A stretch of DNA of 64,000 nucleotides from Arthrobacter oryzae (GCF_003634095.1 NZ_RBIR01000014.1:1-64000); one strand, 5' to 3'; numbered from the stretch's first letter, positions 7,719 through 16,043 are shown. Notes: generated by a model not told the origin, from the sequence alone. Numbers and translations are program-made.

Positions 7719-8666
7719 CAGGTCCTTGCGGCATTTGGCGTGGCTGAGCTCGTACAGCCCGTTCAGGTCGCCGTCGGCCAGTCCGGCCGGGGACCCGATC
7801 TCCGGGTACATCAGCTGGGTCGGGTCGTTGACGTGCTCAAGGCCCATCACGTGGCCGAGCTCGTGCAGGATCACGGCCGTGGCGTAGGCCGCGCCCTCGA
7901 CCCGGTCCAGGTCTTCCGTGATTTGCGGGGCATCGAGTTCCAGGCTGCCGGTGACGAAGCTCTTGGGACCGTCGCCGAAACTGAAGTGGGTGCTGCCGCC
8001 CGTGCCGATCACCGGGCCCTTGAGCTGCGGGGCCTGTTCCGGCGTGGTCCACGCGATCAGCAGAGGCGCCCACCGGTCGCCGTAGCGCTCCTTCTGGTAG
8101 GGCGCGCGGGTTTGCGAGGGCGCCTCGTTCGTCGGCCCGTCGTTGATGAAGGTGATGCCGGTGGCCTGCGAGATCGTCCGGATGGAGTCATCCACAAGCC
8201 GTTCGGCACCCGGGGGAGCCAGAGCGGCATTGACGACGTAGTGCAGCGGCCGGCACGGCGAGTAGCCCACGGGGCCGCCGTCGCCGTTCGTTGCGAGGAA
8301 CTTGTATGAGGTGTTGGCGACCGCCGGTTTCGGAGGCGAGCCGAGGGGCTGGTCCTGCTCCTCGAGCCCCGGCGGGGGAGTGTCCGTCCCGGACTCGCCG
8401 GCCGGCAGCGCGGGCCGGCCCGGCACTTGGCCGAACTGCGGTCCCGCCTGCGGGTCAGTGCCCTGTGGCTGTGAGGTGTGCCCCGCGTTCTGGCCCGGTC
8501 CGCGGGTGACTTCAAAGAGTCCTGTGAAACGCGGATCGCTGTAGATAAGCCCGGCCGCGAGAAAGGCGGCACCTGCGATCACGGCGGCGGCGGCAAGGTT
8601 CTTCAGAACCCTCAGCGCCGTCGCGGGCCGGCTGGGCCCGCGGTCCCTGAATTCAGGACCGTCCAC
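7716..8666 (-). CDS. Secreted or membrane-anchored matrixin-like zinc metalloprotease
   Basis: A 316-residue zinc protease. An N-terminal membrane segment (AAAAVIAGAAFLAAGLIY, about 25-42) is followed by a proline/glycine/glutamine-rich linker (about 55-110) and then the catalytic domain. The zinc site is HELGHVMGLEH, the HExxHxxGxxH motif of metzincins, followed by the methionine turn in QLMYPEIG. No prodomain cysteine switch is evident. The active domain would lie outside the cell. The GTG start at 8666 overlaps the TAG stop of the upstream metal-transporter gene by one base, which suggests translational coupling; a longer open frame reaching 8933 only shadows that gene. The substrate is unknown. 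Confidence 0.8.
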   Translation of the reverse strand: MDGPEFRDRGPSRPATALRVLKNLAAAAVIAGAAFLAAGLIYSDPRFTGLFEVTRGPGQNAGHTSQPQGTDPQAGPQFGQVPGRPALPAGESGTDTPPPGLEEQDQPLGSPPKPAVANTSYKFLATNGDGGPVGYSPCRPLHYVVNAALAPPGAERLVDDSIRTISQATGITFINDGPTNEAPSQTRAPYQKERYGDRWAPLLIAWTTPEQAPQLKGPVIGTGGSTHFSFGDGPKSFVTGSLELDAPQITEDLDRVEGAAYATAVILHELGHVMGLEHVNDPTQLMYPEIGSPAGLADGDLNGLYELSHAKCRKDL

Positions 8667-9895
8667 TAACCGACCACGGAGCCAAAGACCATGCCCAGCA
8701 AGTAGGTCACACCGGCGGCGCCCATGCCGATGGCCAGTTGGCGCAATCCGCGGGTGGCCGGGGAAGTGCCGGAGAGCAGGCCGACGACGCCGCCGGTGAG
8801 CAGCAGCGCCAGTCCGACGAGGGAGGCGGCAGCCACCAGGGCGGCCAGTCCGGTCATGCCCAGCAGGAACGGGATGATGGGCACGATCGCGCCGGATGCG
8901 AAGAAGCAGAAGCTCGACGCCGCCGCACTCCACGCCGTGCCGACCGCCTCATGCTGGTCCTCGGTTTCCGGCAGTTCCGGCTGCAGGGACAGGCTCGGAT
9001 CGCAGTCGCAGTCCAGCAGGCCCATGCGCTCTGCGACGCGGTGCTCCGCGGCTTCCCGGGACATGCCGCGGGCCAGGTACACGAGCAGGAGTTCGTTGTG
9101 CTCGATATCCAGCAGCGGGGCCGCCGCCAGCGTGATCTGGGTGGGCCGGGTGGCGGCGAGGAGTTCCCGCTGCGACCGCACCGAAATAAACTCGCCGGCA
9201 CCCATGGACAGGGCCCCGGCCAGGAGCCCGGCGACGCCGCTAAGGAGCACCACCTGGTTCCCGACGCCCGAGGCCGCCATCCCCATGACGAGGGATAGGT
9301 TGCTGACCAGACCGTCGTTCGCGCCGAAGACGGCGGCGCGGAACGTTCCGGCGAGGCGGTTGCGCCCCCGGGTGGCCAGTCCGCGGACCACTTCTTCATG
9401 AATCTGCTCGTCGGCGACCATGGCCGGGGTGGCGGACGGGTCCGTGGCGTAGGGGGAGCGGCTCTCCGCCCGCTGTGCCAGGGCCAAGACGAAGACCGAG
9501 CCGAAGTGGCGGGCCAGGAAGCCCAGGAAGCGGCTCCGGAGTGAGGCGTGCCGATCCTTGCCGGCGTGCTCGCCCAGCAGTTGGATCCAGTGGGCCTCGT
9601 GGCGCCCCTCCGCCTCGGCCAGGGCGAGCAGGATGGCACGCTCCTCGCCGCTGCGGTTCTGCGCAAGATCGCGGTAGACAGCGGCCTCGGCGCGTTCATC
9701 GGCGAGGTACTGGCGCCAGCGCTTGATGTCCGCGGCGGTTGGTGCCGGGTCCGGAGCCGGAGCCGGGCCGGGAGCGGGGGCCGGGGGTGCCGGGGTCCCC
9801 TGCTGGTCGGCGGGCGCCTCCGCGGCGGCCGATGAGGCATCTGCTAGATGGTGCGGCTGGGAATCGTTGTGGTCTGATTCGGTGTGCTGAGACAC
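8666..9895 (-). CDS. VIT1/CCC1-family metal transporter with ferritin-like N-terminal domain
   Basis: A 409-residue inner-membrane protein. After a proline/alanine-rich N-terminus comes a ferritin-like helical region (about 55-125) with conserved acidic and histidine residues (LADERAEAAVYRDLA and EAEGRHEAHWIQLL), then the VIT1/CCC1 domain. That domain begins with FRAAVFGANDGLVSNLSLV, has a cytoplasmic metal-binding portion (EFISVRSQRELL), and three closing membrane segments at the C-terminus. Family members move Fe2+ or Mn2+ out of the cytosol; the ferritin-like part is thought to bind or sense iron. The GTG at 9895 is chosen because AGGAG lies 7 bases upstream; a longer frame to 10141 lacks such a site. 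Its stop codon overlaps the start of the protease gene. Confidence 0.85.
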   Translation of the reverse strand: MSQHTESDHNDSQPHHLADASSAAAEAPADQQGTPAPPAPAPGPAPAPDPAPTAADIKRWRQYLADERAEAAVYRDLAQNRSGEERAILLALAEAEGRHEAHWIQLLGEHAGKDRHASLRSRFLGFLARHFGSVFVLALAQRAESRSPYATDPSATPAMVADEQIHEEVVRGLATRGRNRLAGTFRAAVFGANDGLVSNLSLVMGMAASGVGNQVVLLSGVAGLLAGALSMGAGEFISVRSQRELLAATRPTQITLAAAPLLDIEHNELLLVYLARGMSREAAEHRVAERMGLLDCDCDPSLSLQPELPETEDQHEAVGTAWSAAASSFCFFASGAIVPIIPFLLGMTGLAALVAAASLVGLALLLTGGVVGLLSGTSPATRGLRQLAIGMGAAGVTYLLGMVFGSVVG

Positions 9896-10155
9896 GAAAA
9901 ACTCCTGGGTTGGTCGGGCATGGTCCGGCCCCATTGCGAGTCCAGAGTACCCCGTAATTCCGCGTATTTCCGGCCGGTCATCCTCAGTGAAAAGTTTAGG
10001 GAGGCCGTAATTTGCCGGCTCCCGCGGGGACGCCGGCAGGTTGCCTCCGGAAGCAATCATGAGCCCTTGACCGGCCGCGCTCGCGGTGTTCGAATGAAAC
10101 CCAGGGCGGGCTCTCCAGGCCTTTGCCGCCACCCCTGTCACACGGAGGTTGCATC

Positions 10156-10392
10156 ATGGACAGCACCGGATCACACCCCATCCAGCCGGCCCGGGATTCC
10201 CTCGAATCCGATCCCGCCTACGACTATGCCGAGGACGCGCCCGTCGATGCCGCCCCGGAAACTGAGGAAGAGGAGATTCTCGAGGAGGCCGATCGCCTGG
10301 TTCCCCTGGATGAGGAGGACTTCCTGGGCGACGAGACTCCGGTAGTACCGCTGGAAGGGGAAGAGTTCCTCGAACCGGAGGAAAATGAGTGA
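10156..10392 (+). CDS. Small acidic protein, unknown function
   Basis: A 78-residue, strongly acidic protein with almost no basic residues, no membrane segment and no cysteine. The second half carries an internal repeat: RLVPLDEEDFLGDE and VVPLEGEEFLEPEE, each a VPL-x-x-(E)-(D/E)-F-L unit. The ATG at 10156 has GGAGG seven bases upstream. It is transcribed alone, divergent from the metal transporter and convergent with the symporter, and ends before a strong terminator. I do not recognise the family. The charge suggests a disordered or partner-binding protein. Confidence 0.65.
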   Translation: MDSTGSHPIQPARDSLESDPAYDYAEDAPVDAAPETEEEEILEEADRLVPLDEEDFLGDETPVVPLEGEEFLEPEENE

Positions 10393-10465
10393 CGCTTCCG
10401 CCTGCTTGCAGGTCTCTTTCGCGCATCTAAGTGTTTACGCGGTTGAATGTTTTAACGCGATTAAA

Positions 10466-10510
10466 CGCCGACGGCGGCGCCCCCCGGAAAGGGGAGCGCC
10501 GCCGTCGGCG
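10466..10510. terminator. Strong bidirectional terminator
   Basis: A perfect 15-bp stem: CGCCGACGGCGGCGC at 10466-10480 pairs with 10496-10510; the loop itself contains CCCC/GGGG. TTAAA precedes and TCTAA follows, giving weak A/T tracts on both sides. It separates the acidic-protein gene from the convergent symporter gene. Confidence 0.8.
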
Positions 10511-10574
10511 TCTAATCCGTTGTCAGGACGCCTGCGCGTCGGGACCCGGGCCGGAACGAAGTCGTTCCAGCAAC

Positions 10575-12098
10575 TTAGTGGGTCAAGACGGGAACCTGGT
10601 CGTCTTCGGATGCCAGGCCGGCGACCCGCCGGTGCCAGTTCTGCATGACCGCGGGATCCGTCGGCTTGGTCAGCAGCGACACCGCGACGTAGACGACGGC
10701 TGAGGCGATGAGGCCGTAGTAGATGGGCTCGTTGGCGTAGATGCCGTCCAGCGGAACCGCGGCGTTGATTTCCAGGATGATCATGGTCCCGAGCGTGATG
10801 ACGGAGCCGACCGCCATGGACGCCGCGGCCGCAACACCGGTGCCGCGCTTCCAGACCAGGCCGCCGAGGATGGCCACGAGCAGGCCGCCAACAAGGATGT
10901 CGTAGGCAATGGTCAGGGCGGCGACGACGTCCTTGGTGATGATGGCGATCACGATCGCCACGACGCCGAGGCCCAGGACCCACATGCGGTTGGCCTTGAC
11001 GTCGTGTTCCGGGTTGTCGGTGTCGTCGGTGTTGACCGTCTTGCCGAACCAGCCGGCGACAAACGGCAGCACGTCGGCGCGGGCCACGGTGGCGGCGGCG
11101 ATCAAGGCGCCCGAAGCGGTGGACATCATGGCGGCCACGGCGGCGGCCAGCACGAGGCCGCCGATGCCGATGGGCAGCAGGTGGGTGGCGACCTCGGCGT
11201 AGACGACGTCCTTGCCGAGGGCCTTGACGTCGATCTGCGGCAGGGCGACGCGGGCGCCCAGGCCGATCAGGGCACCTGCTGCGCCGTAGAGGATGCAGTA
11301 GATACCGGCCGTGGCGCCGCCCCAGCGGGCCACTTCGGGCGTCTTGGCGGTGAACACGCGCTGCCAGATGTCCTGGCCGATCAGCAGGCCGAGGGTGTAA
11401 ACGACGAAGTAGGTGATGATCGTCTGGGCGCCGATGCCGTCGAGCTGGAAGAAGGTGGCATCGACCCGGCTGCGGATTCCGTCGAGGCCGCCGGCGGCGT
11501 TCAGCGTGAACGGCAGCATGAGCAAGAAGATGCCGACCGTCTTGATGACGAACTGGACCTGGTCGGCCAGCGTGATGGACCACATGCCGCCGATGGTCGA
11601 GTAGACCAGCACGATTGCGCCGCCGACGGCGATCGCGAGGGCGCGGTCCCAGCCGAAGAGCACGACGAAGATCGTGGCGTAGGCGCCGGTGGAGGTGGCG
11701 CAAAGCATCAGCGTGTAGGCGAGCATGACGATGCCCGAGGTCTGCGTGGCGTTGCTGCCATAGCGCAGGGTCAGCATCTGCGAGACGGTGTAGATCTTCA
11801 GTTTCTGGATGGTGCTGGCGAAGAGCAGGCTCAGCAGCAGGACGCCGGAGCCGATTGCGACCACCAGCCACATGCCGGAGATGCCGAACTTGTAGCCCAG
11901 GCCTACACCGCCGACCGTGGAGGCGCCGCCGAGGACGACGGCGGCCATGGTGCCGGTGTAGAGGAACGGGCCGAGGCGGCGGCCGGCGACGAGGAAGTCG
12001 CTGTTGTTCTTGGTGCGGGACTTGCCCCACCATCCGAACGCCAGCATGGCGAGCAGATACACCACCACAATGGCGATGTTGACGAAACTTGCGTCCAT
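10575..12098 (-). CDS. Sodium:solute symporter (SSS family)
   Basis: Inner-membrane Na+-coupled importer of 507 residues with about 13 membrane segments. The early motif SDFLVAGRRLGPFLYTGT (about 30-47) and the following GGASTVGGVGLGYKFG (about 54-69) are the SSS signatures. The ATG at 12098 follows GGAG by about 8 bases; the open frame continues to 12323 without a ribosome-binding site. It is divergent from an XRE-cupin regulator, with repeated TTGCC boxes between them, so that regulator probably controls it. Given the nitrogen genes that follow, an amine, amino acid or guanidino compound is a plausible substrate, but SSS members also carry sugars and carboxylates. Confidence 0.85.
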   Translation of the reverse strand: MDASFVNIAIVVVYLLAMLAFGWWGKSRTKNNSDFLVAGRRLGPFLYTGTMAAVVLGGASTVGGVGLGYKFGISGMWLVVAIGSGVLLLSLLFASTIQKLKIYTVSQMLTLRYGSNATQTSGIVMLAYTLMLCATSTGAYATIFVVLFGWDRALAIAVGGAIVLVYSTIGGMWSITLADQVQFVIKTVGIFLLMLPFTLNAAGGLDGIRSRVDATFFQLDGIGAQTIITYFVVYTLGLLIGQDIWQRVFTAKTPEVARWGGATAGIYCILYGAAGALIGLGARVALPQIDVKALGKDVVYAEVATHLLPIGIGGLVLAAAVAAMMSTASGALIAAATVARADVLPFVAGWFGKTVNTDDTDNPEHDVKANRMWVLGLGVVAIVIAIITKDVVAALTIAYDILVGGLLVAILGGLVWKRGTGVAAAASMAVGSVITLGTMIILEINAAVPLDGIYANEPIYYGLIASAVVYVAVSLLTKPTDPAVMQNWHRRVAGLASEDDQVPVLTH

Positions 12099-12218
12099 AA
12101 AGGGCTCCTTGGAGCTGATTGGCAGCGTGTGCGGGCATTGCCGGGCCTCAACGGTGCGTTCGGCAAGTCTGCTGCTGCGTGACGGGGTGGGAGGAGGATG
12201 TCCGTCGGAACCTCCGGT

Positions 12219-12257
12219 GTTGCCCAATAGATTGCCCAATAGGCAACACATGTTGCC
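12219..12257. promoter_or_regulatory. TTGCC/GGCAA operator cluster between symporter and regulator
   Basis: Two 12-base direct repeats, GTTGCCCAATAG (12219-12230) and ATTGCCCAATAG (12231-12242), run into a palindrome GGCAACA-CA-TGTTGCC (12242-12257). TTGCC/GGCAA arms therefore occur four times within 39 bases in the only gap between divergent genes, the expected place for the XRE-cupin regulator to bind. The rest of the 12099-12390 interval shows no other clear signal. Confidence 0.65.
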
Positions 12258-12390
12258 AAAGGTTATGTTGTGATGTCGGTAACAGTCAAGGCGCCGTGCG
12301 CGCCGCCGCCGCATCCGCGTCACGAAGGCCTGTTCCCGCTAGGATTGCTCCAATGATGGGGCCAAGCGGCCGGCCGTGAAAGGTTCCTAT

Positions 12391-12966
12391 ATGAAGGCTC
12401 TACCCGTAGAACCGAGCAATGTTCCCGTTGCCATCGGTTCGAGGATCCGCGCCGCCCGGCAGTCGCAGCGGCTCACCATAGAACAGGTCGCCGACGCCAC
12501 CGGGCTGACCAAGGGATTCCTCAGCCGGGTCGAGCGGGACCTCACCTCGCCCTCGGTCGCCTCACTGGTGACCCTGTGCCAGGTCCTGTCGATCTCGATC
12601 GGCGACCTTTTCGCCGCCCCCGAGACCCACCTCACGAAGCAGAATGAGGGCCCCCGGATCTCCCTTGGCGGCGAGGGGATCGTCGAGCGCCTGCTGACCG
12701 CGCGCTCCGAACGGCGGGTCCAGATCATCCAGGCGGTGATCGAGCCCCGCGGGCGCGGCGAGTCCGAGCTCTACGCCGTGGACTGCGACGTCGACGTCCT
12801 CCATGTGGTCAAGGGAAGCATCCGGCTGATCCTCACCAACGAGGAATTCGAGCTCAGCGCGGGGGACACCGTGACGTTCCCGGGCCGGGAGCCCCACACC
12901 TGGGTCAACCCCACGGACGACGCCGTCGAGGTGCTGTGGGTGCTCGTCCCGGCCGCCAGCAGGTAG
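12391..12966 (+). CDS. XRE-family regulator with C-terminal cupin domain
   Basis: A 191-residue transcription factor. The N-terminal helix-turn-helix (about 10-65) includes IEQVADATGLTKGFLSRVER; the C-terminal cupin (about 110-185) has the small-molecule sensing barrel (LHVVKGSIRLIL and AGDTVTFPGREPHTW). The architecture is that of PuuR-type regulators, which sense amino acids, polyamines or related catabolites. The ATG at 12391 has AAAGG 8 bases upstream; an in-frame GTG at 12376 is the alternative. It is divergent from the symporter. Its ligand may be the substrate of the symporter or of the agmatinase operon 4 kb downstream; this is inference. Confidence 0.85.
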   Translation: MKALPVEPSNVPVAIGSRIRAARQSQRLTIEQVADATGLTKGFLSRVERDLTSPSVASLVTLCQVLSISIGDLFAAPETHLTKQNEGPRISLGGEGIVERLLTARSERRVQIIQAVIEPRGRGESELYAVDCDVDVLHVVKGSIRLILTNEEFELSAGDTVTFPGREPHTWVNPTDDAVEVLWVLVPAASR

Positions 12967-13017
12967 CCAGGCTGCCTCTAGCCCCCGCACGCCCCGCCCG
13001 CCCGTCCCGGCCGCCGG

Positions 13018-13165
13018 CCTGCCGCTGCGCTCCTTCCCAGTTGCCAAGCCGACGAGGACCCAGGCCGGGCGCCCGGTCCCGGAATCTAGCGGGCGATCCG
13101 GGGCGGGCCCGGAAGCAACCGGGCAGGAACGTCACGGAACGTTGCGCGGGGTCCGGCTCAGCACG
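13018..13165. repeat. Palindromic repeat, copy A (tandem partner of copy B)
   Basis: A 148-base unit that matches 13199-13346 at a constant offset of 181 bases with about eleven mismatches and no gaps. Its ends carry inverted arms (CTTCCCAGTTGC and GCAACCGGGCAGG). Its last 34 bases (13132-13165) duplicate the final codons and stop of the DUF559 gene, so copy A looks like the tail of a lost gene copy. The 12967-13312 gap holds this unit and part of copy B and nothing else recognisable. Confidence 0.75.
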
Positions 13166-13198
13166 ACCTGCCGCTGCCTTCCCTGCACTGCCTACCCG

Positions 13199-13346
13199 CC
13201 TGCCGCTGCGCTCCTTCCCGGTTGCTAAGCCGACGAGGACCGAGGTCTGGCGCGTGGTCCCGGGATCTAGCGGGCGATCCGGGGTGGGCACAGAAGCAAC
13301 CGGGCAGGAACGTCACGGAACGTTGCGCGGGGTCCGGCTCAGCACG
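13199..13346. repeat. Palindromic repeat, copy B (overlaps end of DUF559 gene)
   Basis: Second unit of the 181-base tandem pair. Arms CTTCCCGGTTGC and GCAACCGGGCAGG can pair to form a long hairpin enclosing GGATCTAGCGGGCGATCC. Its right end covers the last codons and stop of the minus-strand DUF559 gene (13313 onward). Confidence 0.75.
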
Positions 13347-14140
13347 GCCCGAATTTCAGCGATGACCCGCTCCGGCTCGAACCAGATGTGCTCCGGCATG
13401 TACCTCAGCACTGCATAGCCGTTGACCGTGGAGGCGTTGTTGCGTCCCAGATCCCGGCGCATGGCCTCGCGGTTGGAGTGGAATGCGTAGCCGTCCACCT
13501 CCACGATGAGGAATCCCTCAATCAGGAAGTCAACCCTGCCGATTCCCGGGAGCTGAACCTGGGTGTCGAAGCCGATTCCGTTTGCCTTGAAAAGGTGCTG
13601 GGCATCGACCTCGACGATTGATTCGGCGCGTAAATCCAACTGCCACAAGGCCCGGAGTACCGGACCCGATCGGTCGCCGATGAGCTGGGCCTTCAGCAGT
13701 TCGAGAGGAATGCCATGCAGACGCATGGCCGAGGTTGCCAGGGCTGTTGATGCTGGCGGCTTCAAGCACGCCAAGGCATGCAGCGTAACGTCCTCCACCG
13801 CGGCCACTGGCAGCTGGGCAGGGCCCTCGAACCTGACGGTCCGGTGCCTGATGAAGCCGGTTCCGTGGCCGTGGTTGCAGGCCAAGTGATGCTGGGCCGG
13901 GATTTCCCTCAGCCAGAGGCCGTAGTGCACGGCCGCGCTGGCGCAGGTGACGCGAGCGTTTTGCTCGATGGCCGCAGCAATTTCCGGCTGGCACCCGGGG
14001 AGCATGAGCACGCCCCGCCTGGGCTGGTGCGCCCCGGCCCCCGTCAGCCCGGCGATGTCTGTCCGGGAGTATCCCGCGGCCAACAACTGGCCGGTCCGGG
14101 CGACGCCGCCGAGTTGTGCAAGGTAGGTGATGGGGTCCAT
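13313..14140 (-). CDS. DUF559-domain protein with AbiEi-like N-terminus
   Basis: A 275-residue protein. The N-terminus (about 1-50; YLAQLGGVARTGQLLAAGYS) resembles the winged-helix antitoxin domain of AbiEi. The C-terminal third (about 185-270) is the DUF559 domain with the Vsr-like endonuclease core: GIGRVDFLIEGFLIVEVDGY followed by FHSNREAMRRDLGRNN. The acidic residues in that core (Asp in RVDF, Glu and Asp in VEVDG) are those expected in a PD-(D/E)xK-like fold, but nuclease activity is unproven for this family. No RM or toxin partner is adjacent. The gene is bordered by copies of one repeat family on both sides, and its own 3' end lies inside a copy, which suggests it moves or spreads with the repeats. 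Confidence 0.75.
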   Translation of the reverse strand: MDPITYLAQLGGVARTGQLLAAGYSRTDIAGLTGAGAHQPRRGVLMLPGCQPEIAAAIEQNARVTCASAAVHYGLWLREIPAQHHLACNHGHGTGFIRHRTVRFEGPAQLPVAAVEDVTLHALACLKPPASTALATSAMRLHGIPLELLKAQLIGDRSGPVLRALWQLDLRAESIVEVDAQHLFKANGIGFDTQVQLPGIGRVDFLIEGFLIVEVDGYAFHSNREAMRRDLGRNNASTVNGYAVLRYMPEHIWFEPERVIAEIRAVLSRTPRNVP

Positions 14141-14244
14141 GGGGCCAGTCCACCGGGCCGTCCCGGCCCGCGGAAGGCAGCAATGCGGCTATGTGGGCAT
14201 CGGGCTGCGCCGGTATTCGCGCTGTTTGGGCTCCCGACGGCGGG

Positions 14245-14374
14245 TGCCGGCTGCGTTCCTTCCCGGTTGGCCAGGCCCAGGGTCGGCCTCGCGGCAGAAA
14301 AAACGCTGAATCCCGGTGGGCGGCCCGGGGTGGCCCATGGGTGGGCGTGGAAGCAACCGGGGAGGAACGTCAGA
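14245..14374. repeat. Degenerate third copy of the DUF559-flanking repeat
   Basis: Upstream of the DUF559 gene and in the same orientation as copies A and B: GCGTTCCTTCCCGGTTGG at its left end and GAAGCAACCGGGGAGGAACG at its right end, with the middle diverged. The 14141-14615 gap contains this copy and then the amtB promoter region with its GlnR-like boxes. Confidence 0.6.
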
Positions 14375-14412
14375 CGGCCTCGAACCAGGGAGGTGCGGAT
14401 GGTGAGATTTAC

Positions 14413-14503
14413 GTCACATTCCTGAAATCTGCCGGAAACAGCAAATTCATGCCCAGGCCGGTCCCGTAACGTGCCCGCAAAAACAGGACAGCTTTCCTGA
14501 AAC
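14413..14503 (+). promoter_or_regulatory. Two GlnR-like boxes upstream of amtB
   Basis: Box 1: GTCAC-6-GAAAT-6-GAAAC at 14413-14439. Box 2: GTAAC-6-GCAAA-6-ACAGC-6-GAAAC at 14466-14503. Both keep the 11-base step of the actinobacterial GlnR consensus (GTnAC, six bases, GAAAC). They lie 110-200 bases before the amtB start, where nitrogen control would be expected. GlnR itself is not in the window. Confidence 0.5.
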
Positions 14504-14615
14504 ACGCCATGAGTAGCGTCATCTGCGGGGGGACGTCTAAACAGTCCCAAGAACGTCACATGGTCTCGCCGAATCGGCGCCCTCGGAGCGCCGGCCCTCG
14601 AGGAAGGCTCCCGCA

Positions 14616-16043
14616 ATGAATTTCTCTGTTCCTGCAGTAGGAATGGCAGTCGATCCCCAGGTCCTTGACCCCGGATCGACGGCGTGGATGCTCACCGCAT
14701 CCGCCCTTGTCCTGCTGATGACCCCCGGGCTCGCGTTCTTCTACGGCGGGCTAGTCAGAATGAAATCCGTGCTCAACATCATGATGATGAGCTTCGGCGC
14801 CATGGGCGTGGTGGCCGTCGTCTGGGCCCTGTGGGGGTACGGCATGGCGTTCGGCCCGGATACCCTGGGCGGGTTCGTCGGAGACCCGTTCACTAACTTC
14901 GGCCTCAGCGGACTGACCACTAGCATCGGCACCAAGGCGCCCGGCCTGCCGGACATGGTGTTCATCGGCTTCCAGGCCACGTTCGCCATCATCACCGTCG
15001 CCCTCATCAGCGGGGCGGTGGCAGAACGCGTCCGGTTTGGACCCTGGCTCCTCTTTGCCGCGCTCTGGGTCACGCTCGTTTATGCACCGATCGCACACTG
15101 GGTCTGGGGTGGCGGCATCTTCGGCCCCACCGGCATCATCGGCAGCAAGATCTCGGCGCTCGATTTTGCCGGCGGCACCGTGGTCCATATGAACGCCGGC
15201 ATAGCCGGACTCATGCTGGCGGTTGTGCTCGGCAAGCGGCTCGGCTTCATGAAGGACCCGAACATCCGCCCGCACAACCTGCCGTTCGTCATGCTCGGCG
15301 CGGGCCTGCTCTGGTTCGGCTGGTTCGGCTTCAACGCCGGATCGGAACTCGCCGCGGACGCCACTGCCGCCCTGGCCTGGACCAACACGCTGCTGGCCAC
15401 CAGCGCCGCCCTGCTCGGCTGGCTCTTCGTGGAGCGGTTGCGCGACGGCCACGCCACTTCGCTTGGCGCCGCCTCGGGTGCCGTCGCGGGACTCGTGGCC
15501 GTCACCCCGGCCTGCGGGTTCATCGACCCCGTCGGGGCGATCCTGATCGGCACCATCGCGGGGGTGGTCTGCGCGCTCGCCGTCGGGCTGAAATTCAAGA
15601 TCGGGCTGGATGACTCCCTGGATGTCGTGGCCGTGCACTTTGTCGGCGGTCTGTGGGGAACGCTGTCCCTGGGCTTCTTCGCCCTCCCGTCCGCCAAGAC
15701 CGGCGGCGGACTGTTCTACGGCGGCGGTCTGGCGCAGTTCTGGCCGCAGATCCTCACCGCGCTCATTGTCACGGCCTGGAGCGCCGGCATGACCACGCTG
15801 ATTGGCTTCGCGATCCATAAGACCATGGGCATGCGCGTCTCTGAGGCCGACGAGCTGTCCGGCATCGATGTCACCGAACATGCCGAAACGGCCTATGAAC
15901 TCCTCATGGTCGGCGGCAGCTTCCACCCCGGCGACCCGCGCACCCGAGCCGAGGCCGCGCCGGTCCAGGCCCAGCCGGAAGCCCATTCGGAAGCCCATTC
16001 GGAAGCCGAAAGTGAGGCTGCCCGCGGCCGGGTCTCGACATGA
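14616..16043 (+). CDS. amtB: Ammonium transporter AmtB
   Basis: Inner-membrane ammonium channel of 475 residues with 11 membrane helices. Family landmarks in order: SALVLLMTPGLAFFYGGLVR (about 29-48), the conserved FQATFA near 120, WGGGIFGP and DFAGGTVVHMNAGIAGL (about 185-200, with one pore histidine), and DVVAVHFVGGLWGTL near 340 (second pore histidine). The cytoplasmic C-terminal tail, which contacts the PII protein, ends in an unusual low-complexity repeat of PEAHSEAHSEAES. The start ATG is preceded by GGAAGG. It overlaps glnK by four bases (ATGA), as in most bacteria. GlnR-like boxes lie upstream. Confidence 0.95.
   Translation: MNFSVPAVGMAVDPQVLDPGSTAWMLTASALVLLMTPGLAFFYGGLVRMKSVLNIMMMSFGAMGVVAVVWALWGYGMAFGPDTLGGFVGDPFTNFGLSGLTTSIGTKAPGLPDMVFIGFQATFAIITVALISGAVAERVRFGPWLLFAALWVTLVYAPIAHWVWGGGIFGPTGIIGSKISALDFAGGTVVHMNAGIAGLMLAVVLGKRLGFMKDPNIRPHNLPFVMLGAGLLWFGWFGFNAGSELAADATAALAWTNTLLATSAALLGWLFVERLRDGHATSLGAASGAVAGLVAVTPACGFIDPVGAILIGTIAGVVCALAVGLKFKIGLDDSLDVVAVHFVGGLWGTLSLGFFALPSAKTGGGLFYGGGLAQFWPQILTALIVTAWSAGMTTLIGFAIHKTMGMRVSEADELSGIDVTEHAETAYELLMVGGSFHPGDPRTRAEAAPVQAQPEAHSEAHSEAESEAARGRVST

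Noticed and set aside
8666..8933. N-terminal extension of the metalloprotease
   Set aside because: It would overlap the metal-transporter coding region; the GTG at 8666 is coupled to the upstream stop.
10435..12138. 567-codon minus-strand frame overlapping the symporter gene
   Set aside because: Arginine/histidine-rich out-of-frame reading of the symporter; the other frame has the SSS signatures.
12936..13418. 160-codon plus-strand frame in the repeat region
   Set aside because: Produced by the GC-rich palindromic repeats; no ribosome site or family.
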